Assembly: GCF_000513935.1 (NCBI RefSeq) | Contig: NZ_AZUY01000037.1 | Coordinates: 20,571-63,239, forward strand | Source of the DNA: Mesorhizobium sp. WSM3626 | Lineage (GTDB): Bacteria > Pseudomonadota > Alphaproteobacteria > Rhizobiales > Rhizobiaceae | Reading direction: 5' to 3' | Length of the DNA stretch: 42,669 nt | Shown: positions 1-8,595 of the stretch, one piece after another | Layout: each line of letters begins with the position of its first letter | How positions within the stretch are numbered: the stretch's first letter is position 1 | The notes under the pieces: generated by a model | Told to the model about the DNA's origin: nothing | Databases searched by the model: none | The model's input: only the letters and a program-made list of their open reading frames with translations | Program-made: the position numbers and the translations under genes

Positions 1-123
1 GACAGCATCTACACAGGCCTGATGCTCCGAGGGACCGACGAATGGACGGAGCTTCTCGTCAAAGAGAAGGCCAGCAATTTCGTCACCACGCTTCTGACGT
101 CCTTCACCTTCGATAAGGTTTAA
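1..123 (+). CDS. C-terminal end of an unidentified protein (cut by window edge)
   Basis: An open frame enters from the left edge and runs 40 codons to a TAA stop. It ends in the residues TLLTSFTFDKV. The start lies outside the window and I do not recognise the family. The reading is coherent, with no rare-codon run and a clean stop, so it is probably the tail of a real gene. The next recognisable coding sequence on this strand is a relaxase scrap. Confidence 0.4.
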   Translation, partial: DSIYTGLMLRGTDEWTELLVKEKASNFVTTLLTSFTFDKV

Positions 124-280
124 GACCAAGCCAGCCAGCCTTCGCGAACTCGCGCGAGGCGTGGCGCAGCTTGTCCTCGCCTTTGAGGAATTTCCATTGT
201 AGCAAAAAGCCTCGTGGGCGCTTGCCTGTATCAAACCGGCGGGGCCTCTTCCATCGTACCCTTTCACGCGGCCTAGGGCG

Positions 281-472
281 AGTGGGCAGTATTGCGTTGT
301 CTTCAATCTCGCCTCCGGCCGTTTTGCCATGATCGACGACGGTGTCGGCTTCCAGCTCGTGCCTTGGCAGCCAGCGCTCGAAAAGCGCATCGGCCAGCAC
401 ATCACCGGCATGGCCCGTGACAGCGGCGGTGTCGAGTGGAGCTTCGGCCGGAGGCGCGGGATGGGGCTTTGA
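281..472 (+). pseudogene. Relaxase/mobilization nuclease C-terminal remnant (DUF3363)
   Basis: The frame ending in TGA at 470-472 reads LASGRFAMIDDGVGFQLVPW, then PALEKRIGQHITGMARD, then VEWSFGRRRGMGL. From memory this is the conserved C-terminus of VirD2-like relaxases with a DUF3363 domain, found on rhizobial conjugative elements and plasmids. Upstream of about 281 the family pattern is lost, and no nicking-domain sequence is present, so only the last 50-60 residues survive. It is a scar of a conjugative or mobilizable element and not a working gene. Confidence 0.7.
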
Positions 473-855
473 GTGTTACGGCCTACCGGGCAAGTACCGT
501 CGGACCGTCGTTAGCGCCTCCTGGGCGGAAGCGTGTGGTTCACAACGCGACAGGCAGCTTTGCGCTTCATATCGGCCGTTGAGATTGCTTTGCTGATTCA
601 TGAAAGCTGACCTTCGAGGACCCTGCAGGCGGTCATTGTTCATTGCCGCCCTTGGAGGCCGCTCCGCTAACTGACGCAAACGGGCGCCTAGAGTGTGGTC
701 ATGCGCTGTGACTTCGGCCGCACAGGGGGCCATGGTCCTCGAGCTACATGGTGTAGACGACAAGAAAGCGAGGCATACCGCACTTCGGGCTCGTGGAAGA
801 AAAGGGCGCCTCGTGGCGAAGCGATAGCATTATATGGGGCCCGCGCGGCGAACCG
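473..855. other. Intergenic stretch, no gene seen
   Basis: Between the relaxase scar and the end of the glycosyltransferase gene I find no open frame with a recognisable product, no ribosome binding site followed by a plausible gene, and no strong hairpin terminator. Short open frames on both strands have unlikely Arg/Pro/Ser-rich composition. Confidence 0.5.
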
Positions 856-1848
856 TCATTTGCCCATTGTCAACCTGTAATGCTTGCTTTTGATGCCTAA
901 GAGGCCCTGGGCCCGGCCAGTTGCCTCGCCTAAAGCTCTTAGAGCATTGAAGAATGTCGCCCCTCCCGTAAAGGGCGCGAGCAACAATAGCACCAAGCCC
1001 GACAGCAGTTTGAAAATTGCAGACACAGGCGCACGGAGCCATTTCGTCGCCGGCCTACGATCGAATTTGTCATTCAAGGAAACAAGGGCGTGGTCGCGCG
1101 CTCGTCTTATCTGATACCATGGCGACAACCGTTCGCGAACGATCTGCTCGCGAACGACAGCCTTGTGTGCCCACCCCGTTTTGGCGCCAAGTCGCCATGC
1201 ATCACGTAAAAACCGCGTATCTTCTCCTCCAGTTAAATTATAGCGCTCATCGAACCTCAGCTTCTCCTTTCGAACGAAAGGCAGGCTCACAAGCCAGTTG
1301 TTCGTTGAGAGGACAATTTGTGATTCTTGGCCGTTGGCTTTCCTTTCGCCGCATGTTTGCTCCACCTGCTGGACGCGGGATGAAAGACCCTTCCAGACGA
1401 TCCGATTCCAGAAGGTCAATGGATGCGGGTCGACAAATGCCCTGACCGGCCCTCCGACAATGTCATACTGGCCGCGTTGCTGTTCCGCCACGAGTTCGAG
1501 AATCCAGCTGGGCGTGACGACCTCATCGTCATCAACGAACGCCAGTCCATCGAAATCCGAATTGGTGGCAAACTCGAGAGCGGCGTTACGCGCGAAAACA
1601 ATACCCAGACGCGGCTCGACGAGATGGTGAATCTTGATGCCGGTACAGTTTGTCGCAAAACGTTCAACTGCCTGCCGCAAGACTTCGCCATTGCCATTCT
1701 CAACAAGAATTATTGCCAGCTCAAGGTTCGCGTCGGTGTCGAGGCGAGCAACCGAGTCAAGGAGTTCCGAAACCATTTTCGGCCGATCTCGCGAGGCAAT
1801 GCCGATATAGACGCGCGTCACGGCCCCATCACGCAGTTCGCCGATCAT
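856..1848 (-). CDS. Glycosyltransferase family 2 protein
   Basis: A 330-residue GT2 (GT-A fold) glycosyltransferase, expected to transfer a sugar from a nucleotide sugar to a lipid- or saccharide-linked acceptor at the cytoplasmic membrane face. The N-terminus reads VYIGIASRDRP followed by the usual helix. The metal and nucleotide-sugar motif is VDDDE at residues 105-109. An ED motif (GGED, in the middle of the protein) is the likely catalytic-base region. A hydrophobic stretch near residues 275-300 suggests membrane association. The layout resembles ExoM-type enzymes of rhizobial polysaccharide synthesis, but the acceptor cannot be told. The start overlaps the stop of the upstream P450 by 4 nt (ATGA), so the two are almost certainly co-transcribed and translationally coupled. 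Confidence 0.85.
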   Translation of the reverse strand: MIGELRDGAVTRVYIGIASRDRPKMVSELLDSVARLDTDANLELAIILVENGNGEVLRQAVERFATNCTGIKIHHLVEPRLGIVFARNAALEFATNSDFDGLAFVDDDEVVTPSWILELVAEQQRGQYDIVGGPVRAFVDPHPLTFWNRIVWKGLSSRVQQVEQTCGERKANGQESQIVLSTNNWLVSLPFVRKEKLRFDERYNLTGGEDTRFLRDAWRLGAKTGWAHKAVVREQIVRERLSPWYQIRRARDHALVSLNDKFDRRPATKWLRAPVSAIFKLLSGLVLLLLAPFTGGATFFNALRALGEATGRAQGLLGIKSKHYRLTMGK

Positions 1849-3149
1849 CGTCTTGCCGTCAATGATATCTGAGAGTCGGGACCTGGCTCATAGTGGAAGT
1901 GACCCCGGCTGACGGTCCCATAATTCAGGAGTTTGACGGAGAAGTTTTCTGCGAGCTCCTCGACAAGCAAGCCGCTCAACTGAAGTGTCCAACCAGCACC
2001 CAGACATCGGTGATGATCAAGTCCAAGCGGCGCATAGGAAGCGCTTGAGAATTTCTTGTCGACAAACCGGTCAGGCTTGAAGACATCCGGCTCGAGAAAC
2101 TTGTTCGCGTCTCGATGCGCTTCCCATATGCAGATTCTGACTCGACTACGCCTCGGAATAAGAAAGCCTTCGAAAACGATCGGCATGATGGCAGTTCGAA
2201 GGATAAACTCGCTTTGCTGCATCCGGAGAGTCTCAGATACGGCTGATTTCGCCATCACCTCGCGTCGCCCGGCGTCGGGTTCGTCTGCTATCGCATTCAG
2301 GTAGTTCTCCTCGCCTGCCGTTTCGAGGAGTATCCAACGCCACAAACCGTGGAAATCGTAGCGAGCAAATTCAGTCATGTGTATTAAGTTGCCGACAACG
2401 GTGTCATCGAGCGTTTGGAATCGGACCATGTACTCGAGCAAGCTCGAAGGCGGGCTTTCCGAACCCTTCAGATCGTCAGCCAAATTAAGCACTAAACCTT
2501 TGATACGCTCGTACTTGGCGCGCTCGGTGGGCGTGATGACAATGTGCATGCCATTTGGAGCATAAGCATTGTATGCGTCTGTGAGTTCACCAGCGATCTT
2601 CGACCCGTCTTTGGCACCCAAGATGAGTTGCAGCATCAACGCTGTCGACGCCTGTTTAAGAATTTGGGCTGCCCTCTGGGAACGCAACCGGCCTTCGCCG
2701 GTGGTCAGTTCGGTCAGACGACTGTGAAGGATAGCCCTGAATTCCGCGCTGCGACCCTCAAGGGAGATGGCTCGAAAAGCAGCCAAAAACATGCGCCGAT
2801 AATCGACATGGGTAGTTCCCTCCATTGCTCGTAAAAAGCCCTCGGGAAAGATCGGCGTCATATCGATAGTTGCGGCGCGCAACTTGGCCTTTTTTTCCGT
2901 CAGAAACCTCAAGCCAAGTTCATGCCCGACGATGCAGGTCGTCAGCTTTCCACCCGACCAGGTCGTGAAGATGTCGCCATATTTGCGGTGCAACTCCAGG
3001 AGATGAAATTGGTCACGGGGCGACCCGGTACTCTCTGAAATTATGCTCCCAGGAGCCAGTCGGCTGGAGGTGAACATACCCTGCAGCCGGGCCTGGCCTA
3101 TCTTGCTGGCAATCTTGAAGCGGTCTAGATGTCTTTTCGCAGCGCCCAT
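1845..3149 (-). CDS. Cytochrome P450
   Basis: A 434-residue soluble bacterial P450, a normal length. The K-helix ExxR motif is ETLR at residues 306-309. The haem-ligand loop is APLGLDHHRCLG with the thiolate Cys at 382. The PERF-like region is FKPDRF at 357-362. It should hydroxylate or otherwise oxidise a small molecule using electrons from a ferredoxin partner, which is not encoded nearby. The I-helix segment around 262-267 reads ARYDFH in place of the usual acidic-Thr pair, so the oxygen-activation threonine appears to be absent. It is coupled to the downstream glycosyltransferase and preceded by a sulfotransferase on the same strand, which suggests tailoring of a common product. The substrate is unknown. 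Confidence 0.9.
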   Translation of the reverse strand: MGAAKRHLDRFKIASKIGQARLQGMFTSSRLAPGSIISESTGSPRDQFHLLELHRKYGDIFTTWSGGKLTTCIVGHELGLRFLTEKKAKLRAATIDMTPIFPEGFLRAMEGTTHVDYRRMFLAAFRAISLEGRSAEFRAILHSRLTELTTGEGRLRSQRAAQILKQASTALMLQLILGAKDGSKIAGELTDAYNAYAPNGMHIVITPTERAKYERIKGLVLNLADDLKGSESPPSSLLEYMVRFQTLDDTVVGNLIHMTEFARYDFHGLWRWILLETAGEENYLNAIADEPDAGRREVMAKSAVSETLRMQQSEFILRTAIMPIVFEGFLIPRRSRVRICIWEAHRDANKFLEPDVFKPDRFVDKKFSSASYAPLGLDHHRCLGAGWTLQLSGLLVEELAENFSVKLLNYGTVSRGHFHYEPGPDSQISLTARR

Positions 3150-3215
3150 TAAGCTCTTTCCCTGGATGTCGGTGCGCGTTCCCTCAATCGGCGACCGACC
3201 GTTGGTGTGATCAAA

Positions 3216-4077
3216 CTACCATTTGTAGCACATTAGCTCGAACTCATTTGAGGCAACGGCTTCGATCTTGCGGCGGAGCTCGGTTCCTATGATCGATCGA
3301 TATGGCTCCCGATTGGTCCGCCACGCACCCTTGGCGCGCGGAAGCGCGATCTCCTCGGCGATAGGATCTCAACAGGCTTGCAATCTCTTCCGAGAGATTT
3401 TCATAGCGCATGATACGGTCAACAAGGGAAACCTTATCGTCGGCATATATGTGCCAGTTTGTCAGATCGCGGTCCGGCAAAGTCTGCAAATACTCATTGA
3501 TGTCGTCTTTGGAAGGCTGTGACCCCGGAACGATCTCGAGTGATGCGTTGTGATGCCGGTCGTGAAAATATTTGCTGATGTCGCGGTCGAATGGATTTCG
3601 AGCGACTGTAAATTTGAGGAATGAATGCCATTCCTGTTCCGGAATCTGCGCCCGAAGCTCAATCGCGGATATATTGTGGTCGAAGCGACGTTTCTGTTTT
3701 CTGCGTTCCCATCCGAGCAGCCTTCCCGCCAATCGTTTGTGGAAGGCGTCCCGATTGTTCTGCTGAGGGCGTCCTCCCAAGCTGCGGCGCAGTCGTTCAT
3801 CGGGGGGCGGCAGATAGGTGATTACATCTTTGGGACCGCAAAATCGCGACAAGACGATTTCGCAACTCGTGCCGCCAGTCTTGATCGTTTTGAAAAAAAT
3901 GAACCTGCGATGTCTACTGAGTATCAAGCTGCCCGCCCTCTCTTCAATGCCTAAACGAATGGCGACCGAATTTAGTTCATGGGGACGAGCGAATAACGCA
4001 GCGGATGCGTCCACCTTCGCTCTGCATTGCACTTCAAGGCCGTGTATAAGCCCGCCTGAGCAGGCCTTCAGGCTCAA
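3216..4077 (-). pseudogene. Sulfotransferase family protein, frameshifted near its C-terminus
   Basis: A PAPS-dependent sulfotransferase fold. The 5'-phosphosulfate loop is FFKTIKTGGTS and the 3'-phosphate motif is FTVARNPFDRDISKY (Arg160, Ser168 counted from 4077). After LSEEIASLL the main frame turns into an Arg-rich tail ending at 3244. A second frame takes over near 3340-3370 and reads EIALPRAKGAWRTNREPY, then ELRRKIEAVASNEFELMCYKW, with a TAG stop at 3216-3218. That is the expected family C-terminus, so one indel separates the frames. The long form uses a TTG start at 4077. A TTG at 3927 just before ILSRHRRFIFF fits the usual family N-terminus better. It is either a recent pseudogene or a sequencing error. 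Same strand as the P450 and GT2 genes. Confidence 0.75.
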
Positions 4078-4104
4078 CCTTCGCCTTCAAAGGCAGCCTG
4101 CCGC

Positions 4105-4923
4105 GTGGTAAGTGGCTTGTCCATGCGAATATTAGCGCCGTCTTTTGCGAGGTTGCTTTCCACACCCACCGCCAAGGAGCGAAAACGCATACTTGCATCA
4201 ATGTCAGCTGGACCGTGCACGTCGAAAACGACTCGGCCTAACCGGTTCATGGACTTGGACACGGCCATCATCTTGGCCATCCGGCGGCTGCCGATGGACA
4301 AGGAAGTCACCGTTCACGATATGGCGGCATCTGACGGCATTACGTCTTTGGAACTGTTCGACAGGCTAAGCCATGAGCGACCTGTCAGGCTGACGGCAAG
4401 CGATTACTACGATGAGATTGGCGCGGCCCGCAAAGGGATGTTCTGGGTCTTCTACGACAAAGACCAGGTTGTCCTCCAAGTAGCGCTGGGCGCTATTGCA
4501 TTGAGAAGCAGGCGGGCAAATGAGTTTCTGGCCTGGCTGTTGTCGCCCAGCCTTTCAACGCTGACGCCCGTGTCACTTTTTCATCCTGACGTCATCGAGA
4601 GAGCGAAAATTGACGGCCGCTTCGTGGCCACCAGGCATAATTTCTTTTCGCCGTCGCCTATGCAGTATGATGTCGTGCGCGTGATGAACGCCCTTGGGGA
4701 GAGGAACTTTCCTCGTGGTCAAATCGAACGCGCGCTCCGTGCCGTTGCAAAGACAGTCGTCGATGGTGGTTTGCTGGTTTTAGGTCGCAGTGCCGATGAA
4801 CTCGACGGTAGTCCTCAAGCCACGATATTCCAGCGGCGTCAAAAAATGTTCAGAGCTGTTTCCGACATGAGAGGCGGTTACGAATTGAGGGATTTCGTGT
4901 TGGAGCTGCAGCCTGATGCATAA
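4105..4923 (+). CDS. SAM-dependent methyltransferase-like protein
   Basis: 272 residues, divergent from the sulfotransferase. Residues 67-80 read EVTVHDMAASDGIT, which matches motif I of class I SAM-dependent methyltransferases, although the usual G-x-G is reduced to A-S-D-G. A later segment reads MQYDVVRVMNALGERNF, then a helix and VVDGGLLVLGRS. That is the usual motif IV/V arrangement (D-V-V-x-x-x-N, then a beta strand after G-G). The substrate is unknown. ATG codons at 4105 and 4123 are both possible starts, and neither has a strong ribosome binding site. The 27-bp gap to the divergent sulfotransferase start implies a shared regulatory region if the long sulfotransferase form is real. Confidence 0.65.
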   Translation: MVSGLSMRILAPSFARLLSTPTAKERKRILASMSAGPCTSKTTRPNRFMDLDTAIILAIRRLPMDKEVTVHDMAASDGITSLELFDRLSHERPVRLTASDYYDEIGAARKGMFWVFYDKDQVVLQVALGAIALRSRRANEFLAWLLSPSLSTLTPVSLFHPDVIERAKIDGRFVATRHNFFSPSPMQYDVVRVMNALGERNFPRGQIERALRAVAKTVVDGGLLVLGRSADELDGSPQATIFQRRQKMFRAVSDMRGGYELRDFVLELQPDA

Positions 4924-5323
4924 ATTGACAAGGCTGTGTTTCTTGCTTCGTCACTCGGCGATTGCTTGCGACCCGCCTCCGTGCCTGACACCTCAGTTCA
5001 ACCCAAGGAAGTCCCTGAAGTTCGATTGAATGACAAAGCTATCTGATCAATCTCTGGCCGCCCTAGGAACGTCGTCTGCGGAACGGCAGTTTTCCGGCTT
5101 TTTGTTTCAGAACCGCACAATCTGCTTGCGGCCCCAAAGACGCCTGTTCGAAAGGCGACTATAGCGATCGTTCTGATTCGATCTTGGCAACCCCAAAACC
5201 GCCGTAGACTAGGCTTGATTGCAGGGCACAATCGGCACAGCTTGCACGTCGGCCGACCGGGCAGGTACGCAGACCTTGAGTAGCTCCCAGCCTCCGAAAC
5301 GTTCGCAAAAATTTGGACAGACC
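4924..5323. other. Intergenic stretch, no gene seen
   Basis: This 400-bp stretch lies between convergent genes. The minus-strand open frame that covers it is the out-of-frame tail of the disrupted nucleosidase gene and has no family resemblance. I see no terminator hairpin followed by a T run. Confidence 0.5.
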
Positions 5324-6546
5324 TTAGGGACCGACGAGCCGGTCTCCGTAACGCTCGATTAAGAGTCCCAGGACTTGGGCGCTGGCATATGCGGCAAAGC
5401 GCTGATGTCCGTCTTCCTTGTCCGGATCTGCGAAATCGCACACGCCTTTCAACGCGAAGCATAATGGCTGCGGCCTGGTCGCGGCGTGCACTGCTGCGAA
5501 CACCATATATCTCCATCTCGACGCCGATCAGTTCCTGATGCTGGGCTCGGATTTCTTTAATGACATTGCCATCAGCGAGCACTGCCGACCCCGATGCCAC
5601 TGGACCCACAAAGATCCGCGGCACCCCTGAGGGATTTTCTGGGTAGTTGGTGGCAATGGCTCCCAGAGCGGCCTTGTCGTCACGCAATTGCTCTACATGG
5701 CTACGCACCAGTGCTGAGGCGGGAAGGTGATGTGGCCGCATCGAAAACTGGGTATTCTCCTTGTCGCGGACTCTCTTGCCACTTTGGAAATCCCACGAGG
5801 GGTCTGCGAACAGCACATCGCCCAATTTGACCTTGTCGCGGACGCCAGCGCAGATACCTATCATCGCCACCAGTCGGGGCTTGAGCAACGCGATGATTGA
5901 CGCAGTACGCAGCCCAGTCGAAACCATTCCCATGCGCGGTGCCGTCGTCAGGCACACAGTGAGGCGACGACCACCGACCGCAAGATGGCCGTCATGCACA
6001 AACACCAAGTCATCGATCGGCCGAGCGGCCGACCAGTTCCATGGAAGTTTGAGCACTTCTGCCTGTTCTGGCTTGGCCAGAGCGCAGACGATCGCCAAGT
6101 CGATCCGCTCATCTTGCTTCTGGGGCTCGGCTCGACGGGCGAGGAGGAAGCGGGGGCAATTTGTCGCGCGACTGACCCATTCGTCATTGTCGTAGGCATA
6201 ATTTAGGACCGTCCATGTCTGGTCTTCAAATTCCCCCAGCACGGAACCGGCAATTCCGCGATCGGCGGTGATGCCGAGAATGTGGCGGCGGCGGGTTAGG
6301 GAGCTCCTTTTCACGGATCTCGAACAGCAGGTCGGCGGAATGCTGAACCGACACGTCAGCTTCGGGCCAGAGCGGCAGCAGGATATCGAGGATGAGTAGA
6401 TCATAGAGGTGCTGCTCGATTTTTTCGCGGGCGGCGTTAGCGCAACCGACCAAGTCGATCTGCTCGCGCGCAACGCCGATTCCGCCAAACGCCGCGATCA
6501 GCCGGTCATAGCGTTTGGGATGATCGTCCACGATTAAAATCTTCAT
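5324..6546 (-). pseudogene. Receiver domain-nucleoside phosphorylase fusion, two frameshifts
   Basis: ATG at 6546 begins MKILIVDDHPKRYDRL. The receiver-like domain continues to DLLILDILLPLWPEAD, where the Asp before ILLP is the probable phosphoacceptor. A frame change near 6285-6300 leads to RRHILGITADRGIAG. A purine-nucleoside-phosphorylase/MTA-SAH-nucleosidase domain follows, with DLAIVCALAKPEQAEVL, LVAMIGICAGVRDKVKLGDV, VGPVASGSAVLAD and the active-site strand GVEMEIYG. A second frame change at about 5505-5510 restores FAAVHAATRP, then FALKGVCDFADPDKEDGHQR, with the catalytic Asp in CDFAD, and a stop at 5324. Reassembled it is about 405 residues. It would cleave a nucleoside under control of a receiver module. 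It is broken as read, and both shifts could be sequence errors. Confidence 0.7.
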
Positions 6547-6549
6547 TGC

Positions 6550-7011
6550 GGATCCTTCCTGAGCCCGGTCTCGACGAGCATTGAGCGAAGCACGGTCTTC
6601 CACGACCTTGCCCGGCGCCATGTCGTCGAAGACTGCGCGATAGGCGGCGACGAAACCCCTATGGTCGGTGTTGTAGCCCGCGCGCCATGCGGGTCGAACA
6701 CCACTGTGTTGACCGAACCGATGCGTCTGATCAGGTCGTCGTGTATGCACAGCCTGGAGACCACCATCTCCTTGTATGGATAGATTGATGCCGCGAAGAC
6801 CGGCGTCGCGGCAGGCGTCGAACACGGCGTCGAAGTCCTTACCCAATCCGCGCGGGATGAAGAGGTCATAGCTGACGTCCAGGCCGCTGAGGCGGCCGGC
6901 GAGACGATGCAGGTCCGGCGAACGCGAGCGCTTTATGTTGTCGCCGATCAACCCAAGCCTGACCGGGTCGGTCAGGCCGGCACTTCGGCGATCGTGCGGA
7001 GCCGTGCTCAT
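6550..7011 (-). pseudogene. Shikimate dehydrogenase (AroE-like) N-terminal remnant
   Basis: ATG at 7011 begins MSTAPHDRR. RLGLIGDNIKRSRSPDLHRL then carries the S-R-S-P shikimate-binding motif. After GLRGINLSI the frame shifts to YPYKEMVVSRLCIHDDL and IGSVNTVVFDPHGARA (the N-V-T-x-P-x-K and G-A-V-N-T-V elements of the family). It then shifts back to AGYNTDHRGFVAAYRAVF (Asn-Thr-Asp motif). Only the substrate-binding half is left; the NADP domain is missing, and the frame runs straight into the receiver domain start. The ATG overlaps the stop of the TRAP remnant, so this was once a TRAP importer-dehydrogenase operon. Confidence 0.7.
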
Positions 7012-7160
7012 CCCTGGTATCTGAACTGCCTCGGCAACCACAGCACGATTTCCGGAAACAGCATCATTAGCAGTAGCGCAAAGACCAGCACGCCGATGAA
7101 CAGCCAGATCTCGCGGACGATTTCGCGACGGCGATTTAACCCATTGGCGGCGAGGTTCAT
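7008..7160 (-). pseudogene. TRAP transporter large permease (DctM-type) C-terminal remnant
   Basis: In the frame that stops at 7008-7010 the sequence reads REIVREIWLFIGVLVFALLL, then MMLFPEIVLWLPRQF. This matches my memory of the last transmembrane helix of the TRAP dicarboxylate/sugar-acid transporter large subunit. A stop codon lies at 7164-7166, immediately upstream in frame, so only about 50 residues remain. The stop overlaps the ATG of the AroE-like remnant (ATGA). This confirms that the two were neighbours in one operon before the deletion. Confidence 0.55.
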
Positions 7161-7251
7161 CCTCTACAATGGTGCCTCGCTCGTATCGGCCTTACGAGGT
7201 GTGGAACCCGCATCAATTTCAATAGTTCTTGGCAGGTCAAAGGGGACCAAA

Positions 7252-8595
7252 GTGCGGCCTAAAAGTTTCGGTGCATTGTCGGCTTTCAGAAATGCCGTCC
7301 CGACCGGACGGAGGTTCGCCCGTTGCCTCGACGCTCTCAAGTATGTCGCGGTGGCAATTGCCACGTGTTTCTTCACCCTGGTGGCCATAAACCTCACAGC
7401 CGAACCACGTGTCCTGCGATCGATCGTGGTGCATCGTTTTGACGCGACCGATCCACAATTCGCGCGAAGCATGGCGGCTTATTCGCAAGGACAGGTATTC
7501 GAGGCAAACGCTGTGCAAACGCTGGTCAATGGAGATGAGATCTTCCCAGCGATGCTGCAGGCCATCCATGCGGCTCGGTCGACCATCGACATGGAAACTT
7601 ACATCTACTGGTCCGGAACGGTCGGCTACGAGTTCGCCAATGCCTTGGCCGCGAAAGCGCGGAAGGGCGTCGAGGTTCGTGTGCTGGTGGACTGGGTCGG
7701 CAGTCTGCCATTCGACGAGGATCTCATCCACATCATGACAAGCGCGGGCGTGCGGTTTCAGCGCTACCGGCCTATCTACTGGTACACGCTTGACCGGGTG
7801 AATAACCGGACGCATCGGAAGCTGCTGATCGTTGACGGACGGTTCGCCTTTACCGGCGGGGTGGGTATCGCAGACAACTGGCTGGGGGACGCCCGCAACC
7901 CTGATGAATGGCGCGACACCCACTACCAGATCGAGGGCCCTGCTGTATCCGCCTTCCAGGCAGCCTTCGCTGAGAACTGGCTCGAGACCGCGGGCGAGAC
8001 TTTGCAGGGAGAGAAGTTCTACCCGCCACCGGAAGCAGCGGGAGCATTGAGTGCTCAACTGGTGCTATCTTCCCAGCCAAATGGCTCCGAAGGCATGGAG
8101 CTGATGATGTTGGCTGCGATAGCCGCCGCCAAAGAACACCTTCGGATAGGGATGGCCTATTTCGTCCCCGATAACATTGCCTTGCAGCAAATATTGGACG
8201 CCAGAAAAAGAGGGGTGGCGGTTGATGTCATCTGTCCCAACGGCCTGACAGACGTTCCCATCGTTCGAAAAGGCTCTCGCTATTTCTGGGGTGATTTGCT
8301 CAAGGCCGGAGTTCGGATTTATGAGTTCCAGCCCACCATGTACCACCCTAAACTCCTGATCGTTGACGATGTATGGACGAGCTTCGGTTCAACCAATCTG
8401 GACGAGCGGTCTTTGCGGCTGAACGACGAAGCCTCTCTGAACGTCTTCGGCCGGGATTTTGCGCGCACGCAAATCGACTTGTTCAACGAAGACCTCAAGC
8501 GATCAAGGGAGATCAGTTTGGCCGAATGGCAATCGCGTCCATTGAGCGAGAAGGTCACGGACTGGATGGCCAGCAGGCTGCATTCACAACTTTAG
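7252..8595 (+). CDS. Cardiolipin synthase / phospholipase D-like protein
   Basis: A membrane-anchored phospholipase-D superfamily enzyme that should condense phosphatidylglycerol with a second phospholipid to make cardiolipin. A single transmembrane helix (KYVAVAIATCFFTLVAINLT) is followed by two HKD motifs, HRKLLIVDGRFAFTGG and YHPKLLIVDDVWTSFGSTN, each with H, K and D in register and the conserved G-G or G-S-T-N after it. No ATG lies close to the helix. A GTG at 7252 preceded by AGG-rich sequence gives 447 residues, and a TTG at 7276 is an alternative. The longer open frame back to 6907 runs antisense through the TRAP/AroE remnants and is not believable as coding. It is monocistronic. It is intact, although its left neighbours are decayed. 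Confidence 0.85.
   Translation: MRPKSFGALSAFRNAVPTGRRFARCLDALKYVAVAIATCFFTLVAINLTAEPRVLRSIVVHRFDATDPQFARSMAAYSQGQVFEANAVQTLVNGDEIFPAMLQAIHAARSTIDMETYIYWSGTVGYEFANALAAKARKGVEVRVLVDWVGSLPFDEDLIHIMTSAGVRFQRYRPIYWYTLDRVNNRTHRKLLIVDGRFAFTGGVGIADNWLGDARNPDEWRDTHYQIEGPAVSAFQAAFAENWLETAGETLQGEKFYPPPEAAGALSAQLVLSSQPNGSEGMELMMLAAIAAAKEHLRIGMAYFVPDNIALQQILDARKRGVAVDVICPNGLTDVPIVRKGSRYFWGDLLKAGVRIYEFQPTMYHPKLLIVDDVWTSFGSTNLDERSLRLNDEASLNVFGRDFARTQIDLFNEDLKRSREISLAEWQSRPLSEKVTDWMASRLHSQL

Noticed and set aside
479..5270. Similar 20-mers at about 480 and 5249 as a possible repeat or att pair
   Set aside because: Two mismatches in 20 bases is expected by chance many times in a GC-rich window of this size, and no integrase is present.
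4998..5323. C-terminal extension of the nucleosidase frame
   Set aside because: After the shift near 5508 this frame turns into Arg/Ser-rich sequence; the true end is in the frame stopping at 5324.
6907..7251. N-terminal extension of the cardiolipin synthase frame
   Set aside because: Runs antisense through the TRAP and AroE remnants and lacks homology; the membrane anchor and a nearer GTG/TTG start fit the family.
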